DNA of 64,000 nt from Blasia pusilla (taxonomy: Eukaryota > Marchantiophyta > Marchantiopsida > Blasiales): the NCBI GenBank assembly GCA_050084515.1, contig CM114271.1, positions 22,444,001-22,508,000 on the forward strand, read 5' to 3'. Positions 12,679-22,320 of the stretch are shown in pieces. Numbering within the stretch: position 1 is the stretch's first letter; each line of letters opens with the position of its first letter. The position numbers and the translations under genes are program-made. The notes under the pieces are model-generated. The model saw only the letters and a program-made list of their open reading frames with translations. It did not search any database and was not told the origin of the DNA.

Positions 12679-12798
12679 CTCGAATCGTCTCGCAATCGTT
12701 TGCTCGAATCGTCTCGTGATCGTTTGCTCGAATCATCTCGCGATCGTTTGCTTGAATCGTCTCGCGATCATTCGCTCGAATTGTCTCGCGATGAGTCG
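12679..12798 (-). repeat. 24-bp tandem repeat, about 5 units
   Basis: Units of the form CTCGAATCGTCTCGCGATCGTTTG begin at 12679, 12703, 12727, 12751 and 12775 with a few changes each. On the minus strand one frame reads an 8-residue repeat RETIRAND. It sits near the start of the methyltransferase-gene transcript, so it is either 5' leader or an N-terminal repeat; I cannot decide which. Confidence 0.85.
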
Positions 12799-12892
12799 CC
12801 GTGTAAAGCCCCCCTTGGTATTTGGTCAACTGCTGCGCGGAAGAGGAATTGAGATCGCGAAACGAAAAACCGGAAATTAGCGAACCTTCGCC

Positions 12893-12902
12893 TATTTATA
12901 CT
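12893..12902 (-). promoter_or_regulatory. TATA box of the methyltransferase gene
   Basis: The minus strand reads GTATAAATAGG here, a canonical plant TATA box. It lies about 70 bp upstream of the first possible ATG (12829), and palindrome array C begins about 90 bp further upstream. Confidence 0.55.
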
Positions 12903-12984
12903 TTTCAAGCCGTTGGACTGACTGTTGGGTCGCATCGTCCTTCCGACGGCGACGTGCCGGCCGTTATGGAAGTCTGGACGTGAA

Positions 12985-13405
12985 AAAAACCAACCTGACG
13001 GCTTCGACGGGTTGCACGCTTCCCGAGGGTTCAAGGCATCCGTCCTCGTGGCAACCCGTCGGAGACCAACAGGTTGCGCGCCTCCGCCGTCTTCAGACAA
13101 GAACACGAGGTACCCGCACAACCTCTCGGAGACCGACAGGTTGCGCGCCTATGCAGTCTTCGGACAAGAACGCGAGGTAACTACACAACTTGTCGGAGAC
13201 CGATGGGTTGCACGCTTCCCTCGTCTTGGGATTACAAGGCGGGCTTCCCGCGCAACTCGTTGGAGGCTGACACGTTGCACACTTCCTTCATGTAAGCGTT
13301 ACAAGGCGAGGCACTTGCGCAACCCGTCTGAGGTCGACGGGTTGCGCGCCTCCGCCGTCTTTGGGCAAGAAGCTGCGGCACCCTCGCAACTCGTCGGAAA
13401 TGTTG
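12985..13405. repeat. Palindrome array C, upstream of the methyltransferase gene
   Basis: Seven copies start near 12990, 13051, 13118, 13183, 13251, 13317 and 13386, spaced 61-69 bp. Half-sites vary (CAACCCGTCGGAG, CAACCTCTCGGAG, CAACTTGTCGGAG) while the palindrome layout is kept. The last copy is cut short by the block that follows. Confidence 0.9.
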
Positions 13406-14800
13406 TGTCGAGAGTCTTTCTTCGAGCAAGGTCGGGCCTTCTAGCTGCGGTAGATGCGGTCGATGCAAGGAGAACCCTCTAATAAGTTCTCCTTTTTCAA
13501 TACAAAATTATGATGTACACTCTCCATTCTCTCACGACAGGTATCACAAATAGAAGTGCCGAGGCGATCACTTCTTCGTAACATCGGACCCCGAAATTCC
13601 TAACTATAAAATCCCTATAAACTATTTTACGCTTGTACACGAAGAAGATAGCACAACTAGTGTTAAACCCTAGTTGAGTAGGCCTATTGACATCCATGGA
13701 TCGCTATATAAGGACATACAAAGTACAATCCCATGTCCTTCCATATGTGACAATAGGAAGAATCAGCGGAGTTGGAGATTGCATGACTTGGTTCATGAAC
13801 GCCTCCCCAAAGTGATAAACTAAATAGCGAGTGAACCAGTGCCTATCTACAAAGAGTACCTTGACATGGTAAGGATTGAGGAAAGGAAAGTCGGGCACAG
13901 CTCGTGCTCCACCCCTATCCATGCTTGACACACATTCTCTACTCTCCTCAAGAATGGGTTTTGGCGGAGTTATTCTCCCAAGAGGGGTAATCCACTCTCA
14001 TTGGGGAAGTAACAAGCCAAAACATCCGCTATTTTAGTATGACTAAACTCCTCTACGGTGACAAACCTCTCATCCCCACACACACACCACACTCTAGAAA
14101 TCTCTCGAAGAATAGACCATGGTCAAGTTACTCTCCCAAGAAGGGTGATCCACTCTCATTGGAAGAGCAAGCAATCCCAAAGCCATACACTCAAGAGAGA
14201 CACGAGAGACTCAAGATGTGGAATAGAAGGTGATGAACCCTTGAAGGTCCCTCCTCTTTATATACTCACAAGGGATCCACAAGAGTACGAAATAGAGCTT
14301 ATCTTATCTTGTGCCACATGGCTTCCTCTCAAGGCTTAGCCAATCACATTTTGACACAAGTAGATTTCCTCTTATCTCTTCCAAAATATCCTCTTTTACC
14401 CACATGATATTTTCCAAATTACCCCAACTAACCTAGCCACCAACCAAGACTACTTTTGTTTTTCATTAAAGCAACTACTTTACTTTTATAAAGTCATCTT
14501 TTATTTATTACCTCCTTTTCCTAAAGTTGGGCCCGCATAAAAGAGGCACCATAAAGAGGTTTAAACATAAGAATCTCCTTTTTCTAAGCCAATTTACTTA
14601 ATACTAATGAAACTCTATCTAACACTTAATGACGAAGGAGTTTACACACTGGTTGATTTTACTATACGACAACGGGTTACACGCTTCCTTAATGTAAGTG
14701 TTACAAGGTGAGGCAATTGCACAACCCGTCTGAGGCCGACGGGTTGCGCGCCTCCGCCGTCTTCGGGAAAGAAGGCGCGGCACCCGTGCAACTCGTCGGA
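13269..14800. repeat. Direct repeat of about 125 bp flanking a 1.28 kb block
   Basis: The stretch at 13269-13400 recurs at 14682-14800 with few changes (both contain CCGACGGGTTGCGCGCCTCC or its near match, and CTTCCTTMATGTAAGYGTTACA). The intervening 13.48-14.64 kb has no palindromes, is AT-rich and holds two copies of CTCCCAAGARGGGTRATCCA (13974, 14128) plus TATATAAGG at about 13705. It may be an insertion or a segmental duplication in the intergenic region of the transposon. No gene recognised in it. Confidence 0.7.
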
Positions 14801-15260
14801 GAGCGACGGGTTGCACGCTTCCTTCATGTTAAAGTTAGAAGCTGAGGCAGAAGCGTGCAACCCGTTCGAAGCCAATGGGTTGCACACTTTGCTTATCTTG
14901 GGTTAATAGGCGAGGTACCAGGGCAACCCGTCAATTATCGATAGGTTGCACGCTTTTCTATCCCTCGGGTAACAATGCGACAACGCATAGTTCTGAGGCA
15001 ACCCATTGCAATCCGACGGGTCACAAGATCTATCTTGAGTTGGACAATCCTGCAAAAGTCCCCAACGATTGGTTGCCTTAGCATATGCAATCCATATCTT
15101 GTGTTTGATGCTAGCAAAATCGACTCAAAAGACCTTTGGTTGGCAAGAAGGGGGTTCCAACCCAACGGACTCCGACGGGTTCCAGCAAAAAGAAATGCAT
15201 GCTTCGCAACCAACATCTCTGATTCCCAAATTCTGCAACCCACCTGACTCCGACACGTTG
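14717..15260. repeat. Palindrome array D, upstream of the transposase gene
   Basis: Copies start near 14720, 14786, 14855, 14923, 14998 (66-75 bp apart) and then 15153 and 15234. They end about 95 bp before the transposase TATA box. Several have lost symmetry in the centre, e.g. AATTATCGATAG. Confidence 0.85.
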
Positions 15261-15351
15261 CAACAGAATCAAATCCATTGTGTCAGACATTTTCACCTAC
15301 CAAACTTCATCTTGTCAGTCAAATTCTGTCAGGAGAATCTGAGTCCCTATT

Positions 15352-15361
15352 CGCTATAAAT
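15352..15361 (+). promoter_or_regulatory. TATA box of the transposase gene
   Basis: GCTATAAATT lies about 75 bp before the chosen ATG at 15431. The sequence after it is pyrimidine-rich with CATTCTCATTCTCATTC repeats, as in many plant leaders. Confidence 0.55.
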
Positions 15362-15430
15362 TAAACATTCTCATTCTCATTCGCATTCTCATACCAATTC
15401 TCTGTCTCCTCTCGGTGGAATCTTCTGGGA

Positions 15431-18400
15431 ATGGATGATTATGTAAAGCTCACTTGTGGCAGTCATCTAGCGGCCCTTCCTCAATCAGAAATCGTTCGAC
15501 CGCAAGCTCGTGAGTCTTTCATAGCAATGGATGAAATTTTTCTCTTAGTTCGATTTCTTCTCCAAATTGGAACCATCTTTGTATCCAAGGATGTTAGGGT
15601 GGACGGTACGGAGGACATAATAGGTGAGACAGTCCAGCCAATGATTAGAGACCGTAAAGTATGGAATCTCCTACCTCTAGCAAATGGTCAATACAGAGTT
15701 TACGGCTTGCCTCTGAATTCCTCTGTTTCCCAAGTAGATGGTCGAGAATTTCCTAGTGCACCAAGCTCTACATTTGCAACTCCTAGCTCAGTAGATCCGG
15801 CATCGTCTCCAACTTCACAGGCTCGTAACAATGTTGTACAGCCTGAAGATATTCTGGATGTCGTCAACCTCAATGGATCTGTCGGACACCAATCGGGTCC
15901 TCTGTCCGCCTACTTATTCCTCTTGCGAGTATCAGGAAATAGTTTGCTATCGTCTCTGGCCTTGAAAATATTCAAGCACATTCTTGTCGACGAGCTGCCG
16001 CCCACGTACAATGATAATTGCATTTTTGAGTTGCCTCCACTTGCTGCTCTTGCTCAAAAGAAAGATGGAGGACGATTGAAGGGTATGGACAGAAAGTTTG
16101 ATTGTCATCGATGATGCATGATTCAACGGACTAGTGCTTCAATTCCAAATGGTCCTTGGATTGTCTCCCGCCGCCAATGCGTTGGAGCCTTGGAGTGTAG
16201 AAGTCTAGCATGCCCGTATCTAGAGCGCAACGGGCGAGTCAATACGTCGCAATTCCCCCCCAAGAATGCAGAAATTCCATACAAGGTCGGTGCCACCATA
16301 CCGCCGGGAGGCCATCGATGTCCTCATTGTCAGACATCCCCCTTCTGCGTTGGAGCGTGTCCTGCATACATATTTTTCATTGTCCAGGACTTGGGCTCCA
16401 CGTCAGAGTACACAAGGCTGGCAGTTCATGTTGGCTCCCACACTCATCCTGTGACCGATGCAATTCAGAGACACATCAAGGAGGATGTGGCGAAGAAAGT
16501 TGCCAAGGTCTACAGAAACTCCCCCGGTTCAAAGCCCGGAGTGATCAAGCTCACAACAGCATCACAAATTTGTGAACAATTTCTTGGAATCCCTAGACAA
16601 GGCGAGATCACGGTTGCTCAAGAGAAACAACTTTGGGAAAATCTCGCATTTCTCGCTGATCCTGAATGCTTCCAAAATTTGCTGCGTCTAATATGGGTAC
16701 CGAATGGAAAGACGACCGAAATGGATGCTATTGCCAAAATCAAGGCCAACTCCAAATTTCCATTCATTCAGAGATGGAAGTTCATGGGCCAGGGAGGCGA
16801 GGGATCTAGGGCCTATGTCTTCAAAATGTCAACCACAAGTCCGTCGAGTGGCCTCGATCTTATAGATCGAATGAGGAAAGGGGAAGATCTTTACGGGAGC
16901 TGGGTAAGCTTTGATATTTGCTACAGAGTGCTGAACGGATGGTTGACAATGGGTGCTCACGTTTATGACCATGTGGAGAAGGGACTCAAAACTATATTTG
17001 TCTGTGAAGTAAAAGCACAAGACGTTGGCAGTTTGAAGATGTGCTGGTTACTCTTATTGGAGGTGGTGAAGGAAAACAAAAGGCCACCTCCGGAAATTTA
17101 TGGGTTCATGGCGGACAATGCACAACCTGGGTGGATTGCTATCAGGGAAGTGTTCTGGGGTGGAGAGGGAAAGGTCGGATGCTTTCCATTGGCAACAGTC
17201 TGTGACCCGGTACACCAAATCTTGCATCAAGGAGAATAAGAGGACAGAGCATGTCACTCTACTCCAACGCTGCAAGGACAACAAAACCTTGAAACATGCC
17301 ATGGAATGCCAAGAAGAACTTCATGGGTGGTGGAGGAAGCATGCAATTGAGGGGAAGTACAAAGAGTTGTGCTCTTGGCTGAGTTGGTGGACTGTACATA
17401 TGAGACAATGGGGAAACTTCATGTGGCAGGTGAGTTCAATATTTTGTCTTGTCAAGCTCACGCTGAGAATTATTTGAAAAGTTGCAACTCAAATTGAGAA
17501 GCGTGGGAACTATAGGGATTTCAAACGGAAGAAACCAAGCAACTTGTCGGATGCGACGGGTTGCCCGAGTGTGCAACCCGTCGGAAACAGACTGGTTGCC
17601 CGAGTGTGCAACCCGTCGGAAACGGACAGGTTGCCTGAGTGTGCAACCAGTCTGAAATCGACGGGTTGCATCAAGAATTTTGGTGCAATCCATATATAAG
17701 TATGCAAGTCGCATGTATACAAGGCCTGCAAATAGTTCGACCCGGATGGGTTTCGGATGACTTGCACTTGGATCTTCCAGCCCGGAGTGGCCAAAGGTTC
17801 TTGCAACCTGTCGGAATCGGACGAGTTGCAGTAGGTGGCTCCTGGGTGTTGCAACACGTTGGGATCCGACGGGTCGCAAAGTCGTTCATGGGATGCCTCG
17901 GCCTTGCAACCCGTCTGGTTCTGACATGTAACTTAATTCTTTGACTTTTGAGCTATTTTTGTTCCCTTCTATCATTGCCGTCGTTGCAGGGATTGAACAT
18001 TCATGAAAATGCCCTTTGCCCCAACACAAATGGAGCAGAAAGTGTTCATTCCTCCTGGAGGTCGTCACAAGCATGCCAACGAATTTCACTTGTGGAGGCA
18101 TGCCAACAAGACCATGCAAGAGCAATGCTACAATCTGCAGCATCCCATATCTTCCTCACAAAAGGCATAACAAAAGGAAGGGGGCCTTTGATCTACAAGC
18201 TCTATGTCAGGGCGGCTGTGAGATCTGGAGATGAAAAACTCTATGTGGAAGCCTTCAACCGGTGCGTAGTAGGAACTTCCCTCGAGCAAGACGTACACAT
18301 TGGTGGGAATATTTGTGGGTGGGTTTCAAGACGTCCCATACAGATGGTGGTAGAGCAGTCCGAGCGAGACTCGTGGAGACCAGATAAGTATCTTGTCTTC

Positions 18401-19390
18401 AGGCAGGTGAAGAGGCAACATCGAGGAACGAATCCGGTGATTGATTTGGATGAGGAAATTACACCACCCAAGTATTCTGGGACCCCGGACCGCTCCCAAA
18501 TCCGTGATGGAGTAACTTCTCCAAAATCAGTTAATGTTTTATTTCAAAAGTCCTCCATTGCTGGAAGTTCGCAACATCCGGTCGCTGGGGTGGTTCAACA
18601 ATATGGGATTCTGGTCATGGAGGTGGATTGCAACCTAAAACGGTGGCATATATCTTGGAGCAACCCGAGACGTGGACCCACTTGCAGGGCAAGATCTTAT
18701 GGCATTAGGAGAGCATGCGGCACTTTCCTAAATAAGAACTGTACAAGGACTGGACGACCAATGCCTTGGTTTTGGGGACTCAAAACCTTTGATCGTTTCA
18801 CGAGGACCTGGGATCAATTGAAGTTCTTCTTCTGCCCAAATGAATCTTGCGCTTTCCGCAAGTCTTATCCGGATGCCATTGGAGCTCCGGGGAATACCCT
18901 CACGATTTGGCCCACCGACGGAGGTACGAATTACACTCAAGACGAAGTGGACAATCTTACAAGTTCTGATTTCAGACTCGTAGACGGAGGAAGTTCAGAG
19001 CATGTTCACATTACAGAGACCTTTGCATTTCGTATTCAACCCAAGATTGACGTCAACATGTATCCGGAGAAGGTGGATGATCTCAATCCACTATTTCTGT
19101 TTGAGTCTAGAAATGGGGTGAAGAGAAACAGAAGGTGTAGGCAATGGTGGAGAGAGCAAAGCGAATTGCATTAGCTCGAGAGGCAAAAATGGAGATCATC
19201 GCCACAAAAGATGTCCACAGTGGCAATGGAATAGGAAGGATGTATTGTTTCAGGAACAACACTGTAAATTCAAGTGTCACACGGGTGTATGTGGTGCACA
19301 TCTGTTGCTTTCCCACATGTTCATGTGATGACTTTGTCCAAAGAGAGATAAGTGGCAAAATGTAGTTCCCTTGTAATCACATGTACTATG
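15431..19390 (+). pseudogene. Mutator-like transposase with GCM-like zinc finger, DDE core and SWIM finger, broken
   Basis: ATG at 15431 follows the TATA box and leader. One frame runs to 17239 with a single TGA at 16112. Around 16165-16450 Cys/His residues (CVGALECRSLACPYL, CPHCQ, then HVGSHTHP) resemble a WRKY-GCM1-type DNA-binding finger. The DDE core follows: likely first Asp in VSFDIC (16913), second in MADNAQ (17114), then a frame shift near 17.17 kb into FHWQQSVTRYTK. A canonical donor CAG|GTGAGT at 17429/17430 and acceptor TTGCAG|G at 17989/17990 bound a 560-bp intron full of palindromes. The next exon opens with NTNGAESVHSSW, whose Glu (18038) would be the third catalytic residue. 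Another frame change at about 19.14 kb leads to CSCDDF and, after a TAG at 19363, FPCNHMYYVL: together a SWIM finger C-x-C...C-x-H. DDE followed by SWIM is the Mutator-like arrangement (family knowledge). Confidence 0.75.
17535..17935. repeat. Palindrome array E, inside the transposase intron
   Basis: Copies start near 17540, 17573, 17608, 17643 (35 bp apart, GTGCAACCCGTCGGAAAC units with short spacers), then 17803, 17852 and 17905. All lie between the splice sites at 17430 and 17989. Confidence 0.9.
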
Positions 19391-19666
19391 TGTTGCTTGT
19401 AGTTTTAAGAGAGTCGGAGGTAGGAGTAGGAATCCACCAACCAATTCTATCCCTCAAAGAAGTGCGAAGTATTTTAAACAAACCACTTTGAGGATGCAAA
19501 ATGAGGTTTTAGATTGTACTTTCATTTTTCCAGAACCTTCACTTTGAGCTTGAACTTTATTCAACCGAGGGCAAATCATAGATTTTTTCCAAACCTTGGA
19601 TGGAAAAAGTGATTGGTTCCACACTTATGATTCCACTGATTTTTCAGTTTTCTAAATTTTGTGCAA

Positions 19667-19696
19667 TTTGCAACTCGTCGGACTCAAAGGGGTTGC
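19667..19696. repeat. Single palindrome copy near the right end of the 14 kb element
   Basis: TTGCAACTCGTCGGACTC followed by a decayed right half AAAGGGGTTGCC. It lies 3' of the transposase gene, about 210 bp from the right boundary. Confidence 0.75.
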
Positions 19697-19814
19697 CAAA
19701 ATGTGGAAGAGGAAAAAAAAAACTGTGGGAGTGCTAAAGAACTGAGCACAAAAGTGCAAAAAAAATCACACAAAAAGGGTTTCCTCTCTTCAACCCAACG
19801 GAACTCTCTTCAAA

Positions 19815-20880
19815 TCATAGGAAACTCTCTTCAAAAAAATTATCTCTTTCTGTTGAAGGTAGTTTCCTCTCTCCTCTCTCCTCTCTTCCTCTCCTCTTAC
19901 CGCACCTCACTGTGGCAATTGTACGACCTTTCTTGCATGGGCCCTTTTTCCTTGGGAAAATCCCATTTGAAATGACCAACATCATCGTACACATAATACC
20001 TTTGAGCTCTAGCGTAGAGTCCCTGGCTTGCATTTGTTGGGGTTTGAACCTTTTGGGTTTTGACCCCACTTATGGCCTTGTCTTATGGGATTTCCTCTTT
20101 TTTGACCAATGAAATGGTGCCCCTACCTTTGAATGGGGACCATCTTGTCTCACTTCTTGTGACTTGGATCACCTGCCATCAATTGAGTAGCCATATGAAT
20201 GGTTGCCTTTAGCTTCCCAAACTTGGTTTCTTGGGTTGCACTTTTCTCCCTTCATTTCCGTTTCAAGTTGGGTGGCATTCCCTCCACTAAGTTGAAGATT
20301 TGGTTGGCATCTAACATTTTATCAATCACCGTCAACATCTCTTGGAACTAAGTAATGAAGCTTGCAATCAAGCCTTTCAATTGCATTTTCCACAACCGGA
20401 ATCTTGGCTTTGGTTGCTTGATCCTTTGGGACTAAATACCTTCTCATTTTTGAGGTGAGTGCCCCCCATACGGCTCTATGGTATTTCGGTCCTTAAAAAT
20501 TTTTGATACCATGTGAGAGCATATGGCTTCCAATTTTAAAGAAGCCTCGACTCCCCATTTGGCTCTTGGAACATGGTAAGTCCCAAAAAATGCTCTACCT
20601 TAGTCACCGACTGATTGAGGTGTTTGTATCTATCTCGTCCCTATACGTGGGTAACTTCTTCATCAAGTCTCCCAATTGATATCCTAGGGACGGGATCGAA
20701 GTTGAGCTACTTGCATTTATGGTCTTCCCAACTATATGGTCCATTTGGCCTTGCAGTTGTTCCTTCACCATCTCAAAGATAGGATGATGAACCTCATTGA
20801 AACTCACGAGCCATTGAAACCCTACGACCTTCCTCCGAATCCCCCAAGATCTAGTTCCTCCAACTAGTCGCCACAAGTTT
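19815..20880 (-). pseudogene. Gypsy A gag remnant with degraded zinc knuckle
   Basis: At about 20.02-19.96 kb the minus strand reads YYVYDDVGHFKWDFPKEK, the layout of a C-x2-C-x4-H-x4-C knuckle with the His kept but all three Cys positions replaced by Tyr, Tyr and Phe. Upstream (20.88-20.60 kb) is an open frame including FEMVKEQLQGQMD, a plausible gag fragment. Frame changes and stops are frequent between. The knuckle ends about 40 bp before the right target duplication of the nested element, and the matching protease begins about 130 bp beyond the left one. Confidence 0.65.
19906..19918 (+). repeat. Right target-site duplication of the 14 kb element
   Basis: CTCACTGTGGCAA, identical to 5770-5782. 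Gypsy A gag sequence resumes immediately to its right. Confidence 0.7.
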
Positions 20881-20939
20881 TGGCAAGGATTTATTTTTTA
20901 TCGGAATTTTGTCCCCTTAACCCTCATCTTGATCAGGTA

Positions 20940-21490
20940 ACTAGTTGAGTTCCTTAATATTCTAGAAGTCCCATGGGAAATGGGGCCCAATGGGCTCATT
21001 CCCCAAATCCCTCCCAACTTTCCCCAAGTTGGGACGGTTCAAGCTCCATGACTCTTTTCTTACTCTCATGAGGCTTGTCCTTATCCTTGGCCATGTCCAT
21101 TGCTACCACCAAAATCGCCTACTAACTATGGCTATATGTCTTATGGCTAGTACCCGTCTTGACTTCCTATTGGGCGTTTCATGGTTTTTTTTCGCCCATG
21201 GTGTTCCATGTCTAATCTCATGATGTCTCATCTATCTTAACTACTCATGTGTTCCTCGGTTCTCGCCTTTAACTAGGCACTTGGCTCCAAGGTCTCAAAC
21301 GTTGCTTGGCTTGACTCAATCCCTATAAGTAGCCACACCCTTTAATTGCCTAAGGCTAGTCTCAAGACACATGCACATCCCACCTAGCGTTAGTCCCGCG
21401 GAGCAACGGGGGACACCACCCCCCTTCCTAGTCTTGCAACTAGCTAGTCTAGGTTTTGCCTTTGGTGGGTAACACCAAGGTCTTTGTAAC
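20940..21490 (-). repeat. LTR-like copy of gypsy element A (5' side)
   Basis: This block is similar to 1-515 in the same direction, with shared words such as GGTCTCAAA and CCTAGCGTTAGTCCC. The putative minus-strand start TGTTACCC is near 21.48 kb. I saw no clear primer-binding site. Confidence 0.6.
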
Positions 21491-21819
21491 CATCCTTTGT
21501 TAGTCATAGTTAAGTTAGAATCTATGACATGAAGCGCATAAGTGGGAAAAAATCAACCAAGAAGAGAAAAGACAAGATACATGAGATAAAGATGAGAGTG
21601 GGGCCATAGGTTGGTGAAAAGAAAGATAAGGATGAGGTTGAGGAAGATGAGGTTGGGACATTAGATTCCAAAGGAGATCCTCTCATGCTATGAGAGTAGG
21701 ATACGTGGCATAAGGATAGGTAGAGCTAATTTGTCTTCATTGTACCTATCTCTAAGTATATAAAGGAAGAGGAGAGGCCTTGAAGGACATTCTACCTTTG
21801 AGCAACTCTAGAGTGGTTC

Positions 21820-22165
21820 CGTGAGGTGGAGAGTTACAGTCTTTCCTCTATCACATATTTTAGGATAGATCAACGAGATCTAGTAAAGAGCCTTTGCGGA
21901 TAGTGGAGGACAACCTCAAGAGGACGATGATGACCTGCTGAGGCCACGAGTAACCCGAGAGAGCAGGTTTTACCTTCTTTTTGGCTCATTTGGAGCCATA
22001 TAGAGAAAATTACTATTTTGGGTTAGTCTCCATATTGAGTATAGTTGACTTTCCACTTTGAGAAGTGGATCTTGATCCACTACAGTAGGTCAAGAACTAA
22101 GGAGGTGATCTATAAGCATAAGTTACCATGGAGAGAGCTTGGGAGAGGGAAGGGGCTATACCTCC

Positions 22166-22233
<68 letters not shown>

Positions 22234-22320
22234 TCATTCTCTCTTTATAAATCAAGTAGATCTCTCCATCACAAGGTCTCTCTGACGTGGGTATGAATGG
22301 TTGCTATGGTGCAACCCCAT
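21820..22320 (+). repeat. 5' LTR region of gypsy element B with GA microsatellite
   Basis: The stretch beginning TTTTAGGATAGATCAACGAG (about 21.86 kb) recurs at about 32.03 kb in the same orientation and continues with shared CTCATTTGGAGCCATATAGAG and GTTACCATGGAGAGAGCTTG. A pure GA run of about 62 bp lies at 22169-22230. A TATA-like AGTATATAAAGG at about 21.76 kb may be its promoter. The outer boundary is unclear. Confidence 0.65.

Larger units (their letters stand above)
7637..12829 (-). pseudogene. Transposon-encoded protein with coiled coil and beta-class DNA methyltransferase, broken
   Basis: Inferred transcription runs from a TATA box at about 12.9 kb. Readable exons are: about 12.56-11.94 kb (charged coiled coil, e.g. 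EEWEREAEMH, then an acidic region; donor GTAAGA at about 11.94 kb); about 11.83-11.35 kb (donor GTAAGT); about 10.67-8.66 kb (acceptor after GATGTGCAG, donor GTAAGG at 8657); and about 8.01-7.64 kb. The third exon is one frame of about 670 codons broken by stops at 10254, 9738, 9501, 9198, about 9178 and 8679. It ends in a methyltransferase half: DLLVTDLPSG (motif IV, usually DPPY/W) followed by a helix and YLSDRGYFLVLTGG. The last exon holds motif X (EEGKSRHP, then FKTLIKL) and motif I (PGDLVFDLVGLSGAS, usually VxDPFxGSGTT). Order IV before X and I is that of beta-class N6-adenine/N4-cytosine enzymes. Two more stops (7964, 7832) interrupt this exon. The substrate is unknown. Confidence 0.65.
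5770..19918. mobile_element. 14.1 kb Mutator-like element with DNA methyltransferase gene, nested in gypsy A
   Basis: The 13-bp word CTCACTGTGGCAA occurs at 5770-5782 and at 19906-19918 in the same orientation, inside gypsy A between zinc knuckle and protease. Taking it as the target duplication, the element is 5783-19905. Its ends share an 18-bp inverted purine tract (5813-5830 against 19876-19893) but no perfect terminal inverted repeat. Inside are a plus-strand transposase gene (TATA at 15354, exons to about 19.4 kb), a minus-strand multi-exon gene with methyltransferase motifs (TATA at about 12.9 kb down to 7.64 kb), and arrays of a CAACCCGTCGGA-type palindrome in introns, promoters and flanks. 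DDE + SWIM transposases and 8-11 bp duplications are known for Mutator-like elements; 13 bp is slightly long. Both genes contain stops, so this copy is dead. Confidence 0.75.
1..21490 (-). mobile_element. Ty3/gypsy chromovirus (element A), decayed and split by a 14 kb insertion
   Basis: Read on the minus strand the order is LTR-like block (about 21.49-20.94 kb), gag (20.9-19.9 kb), then, after the nested element at 5783-19905, protease, reverse transcriptase, RNase H, integrase and chromodomain (5.7-1.06 kb), then a second LTR-like block running off the window start. The distance between the zinc-knuckle remnant and the protease remnant is normal for gypsy only if the nested element is removed, which supports one interrupted element rather than two. 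Every domain carries stops or frame changes, so it is inactive. The chromodomain after integrase places it among plant chromoviruses (family knowledge). The LTR ends are estimates. Confidence 0.75.

Noticed and set aside
10718-13405. CRISPR-like array (short palindromic repeats with spacers)
   Set aside because: The DNA is eukaryotic nuclear, repeats vary strongly, spacers are uneven and partly copies of each other, and no cas genes are present. The arrays lie in introns and promoters of transposon genes.
5770-19918. CACTA (EnSpm) element, since CACTG occurs at the boundary
   Set aside because: The CACTG word is in the same orientation at both ends, so it is part of the direct repeat and not an inverted end. 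The transposase has a SWIM finger, not an EnSpm TNPD domain.
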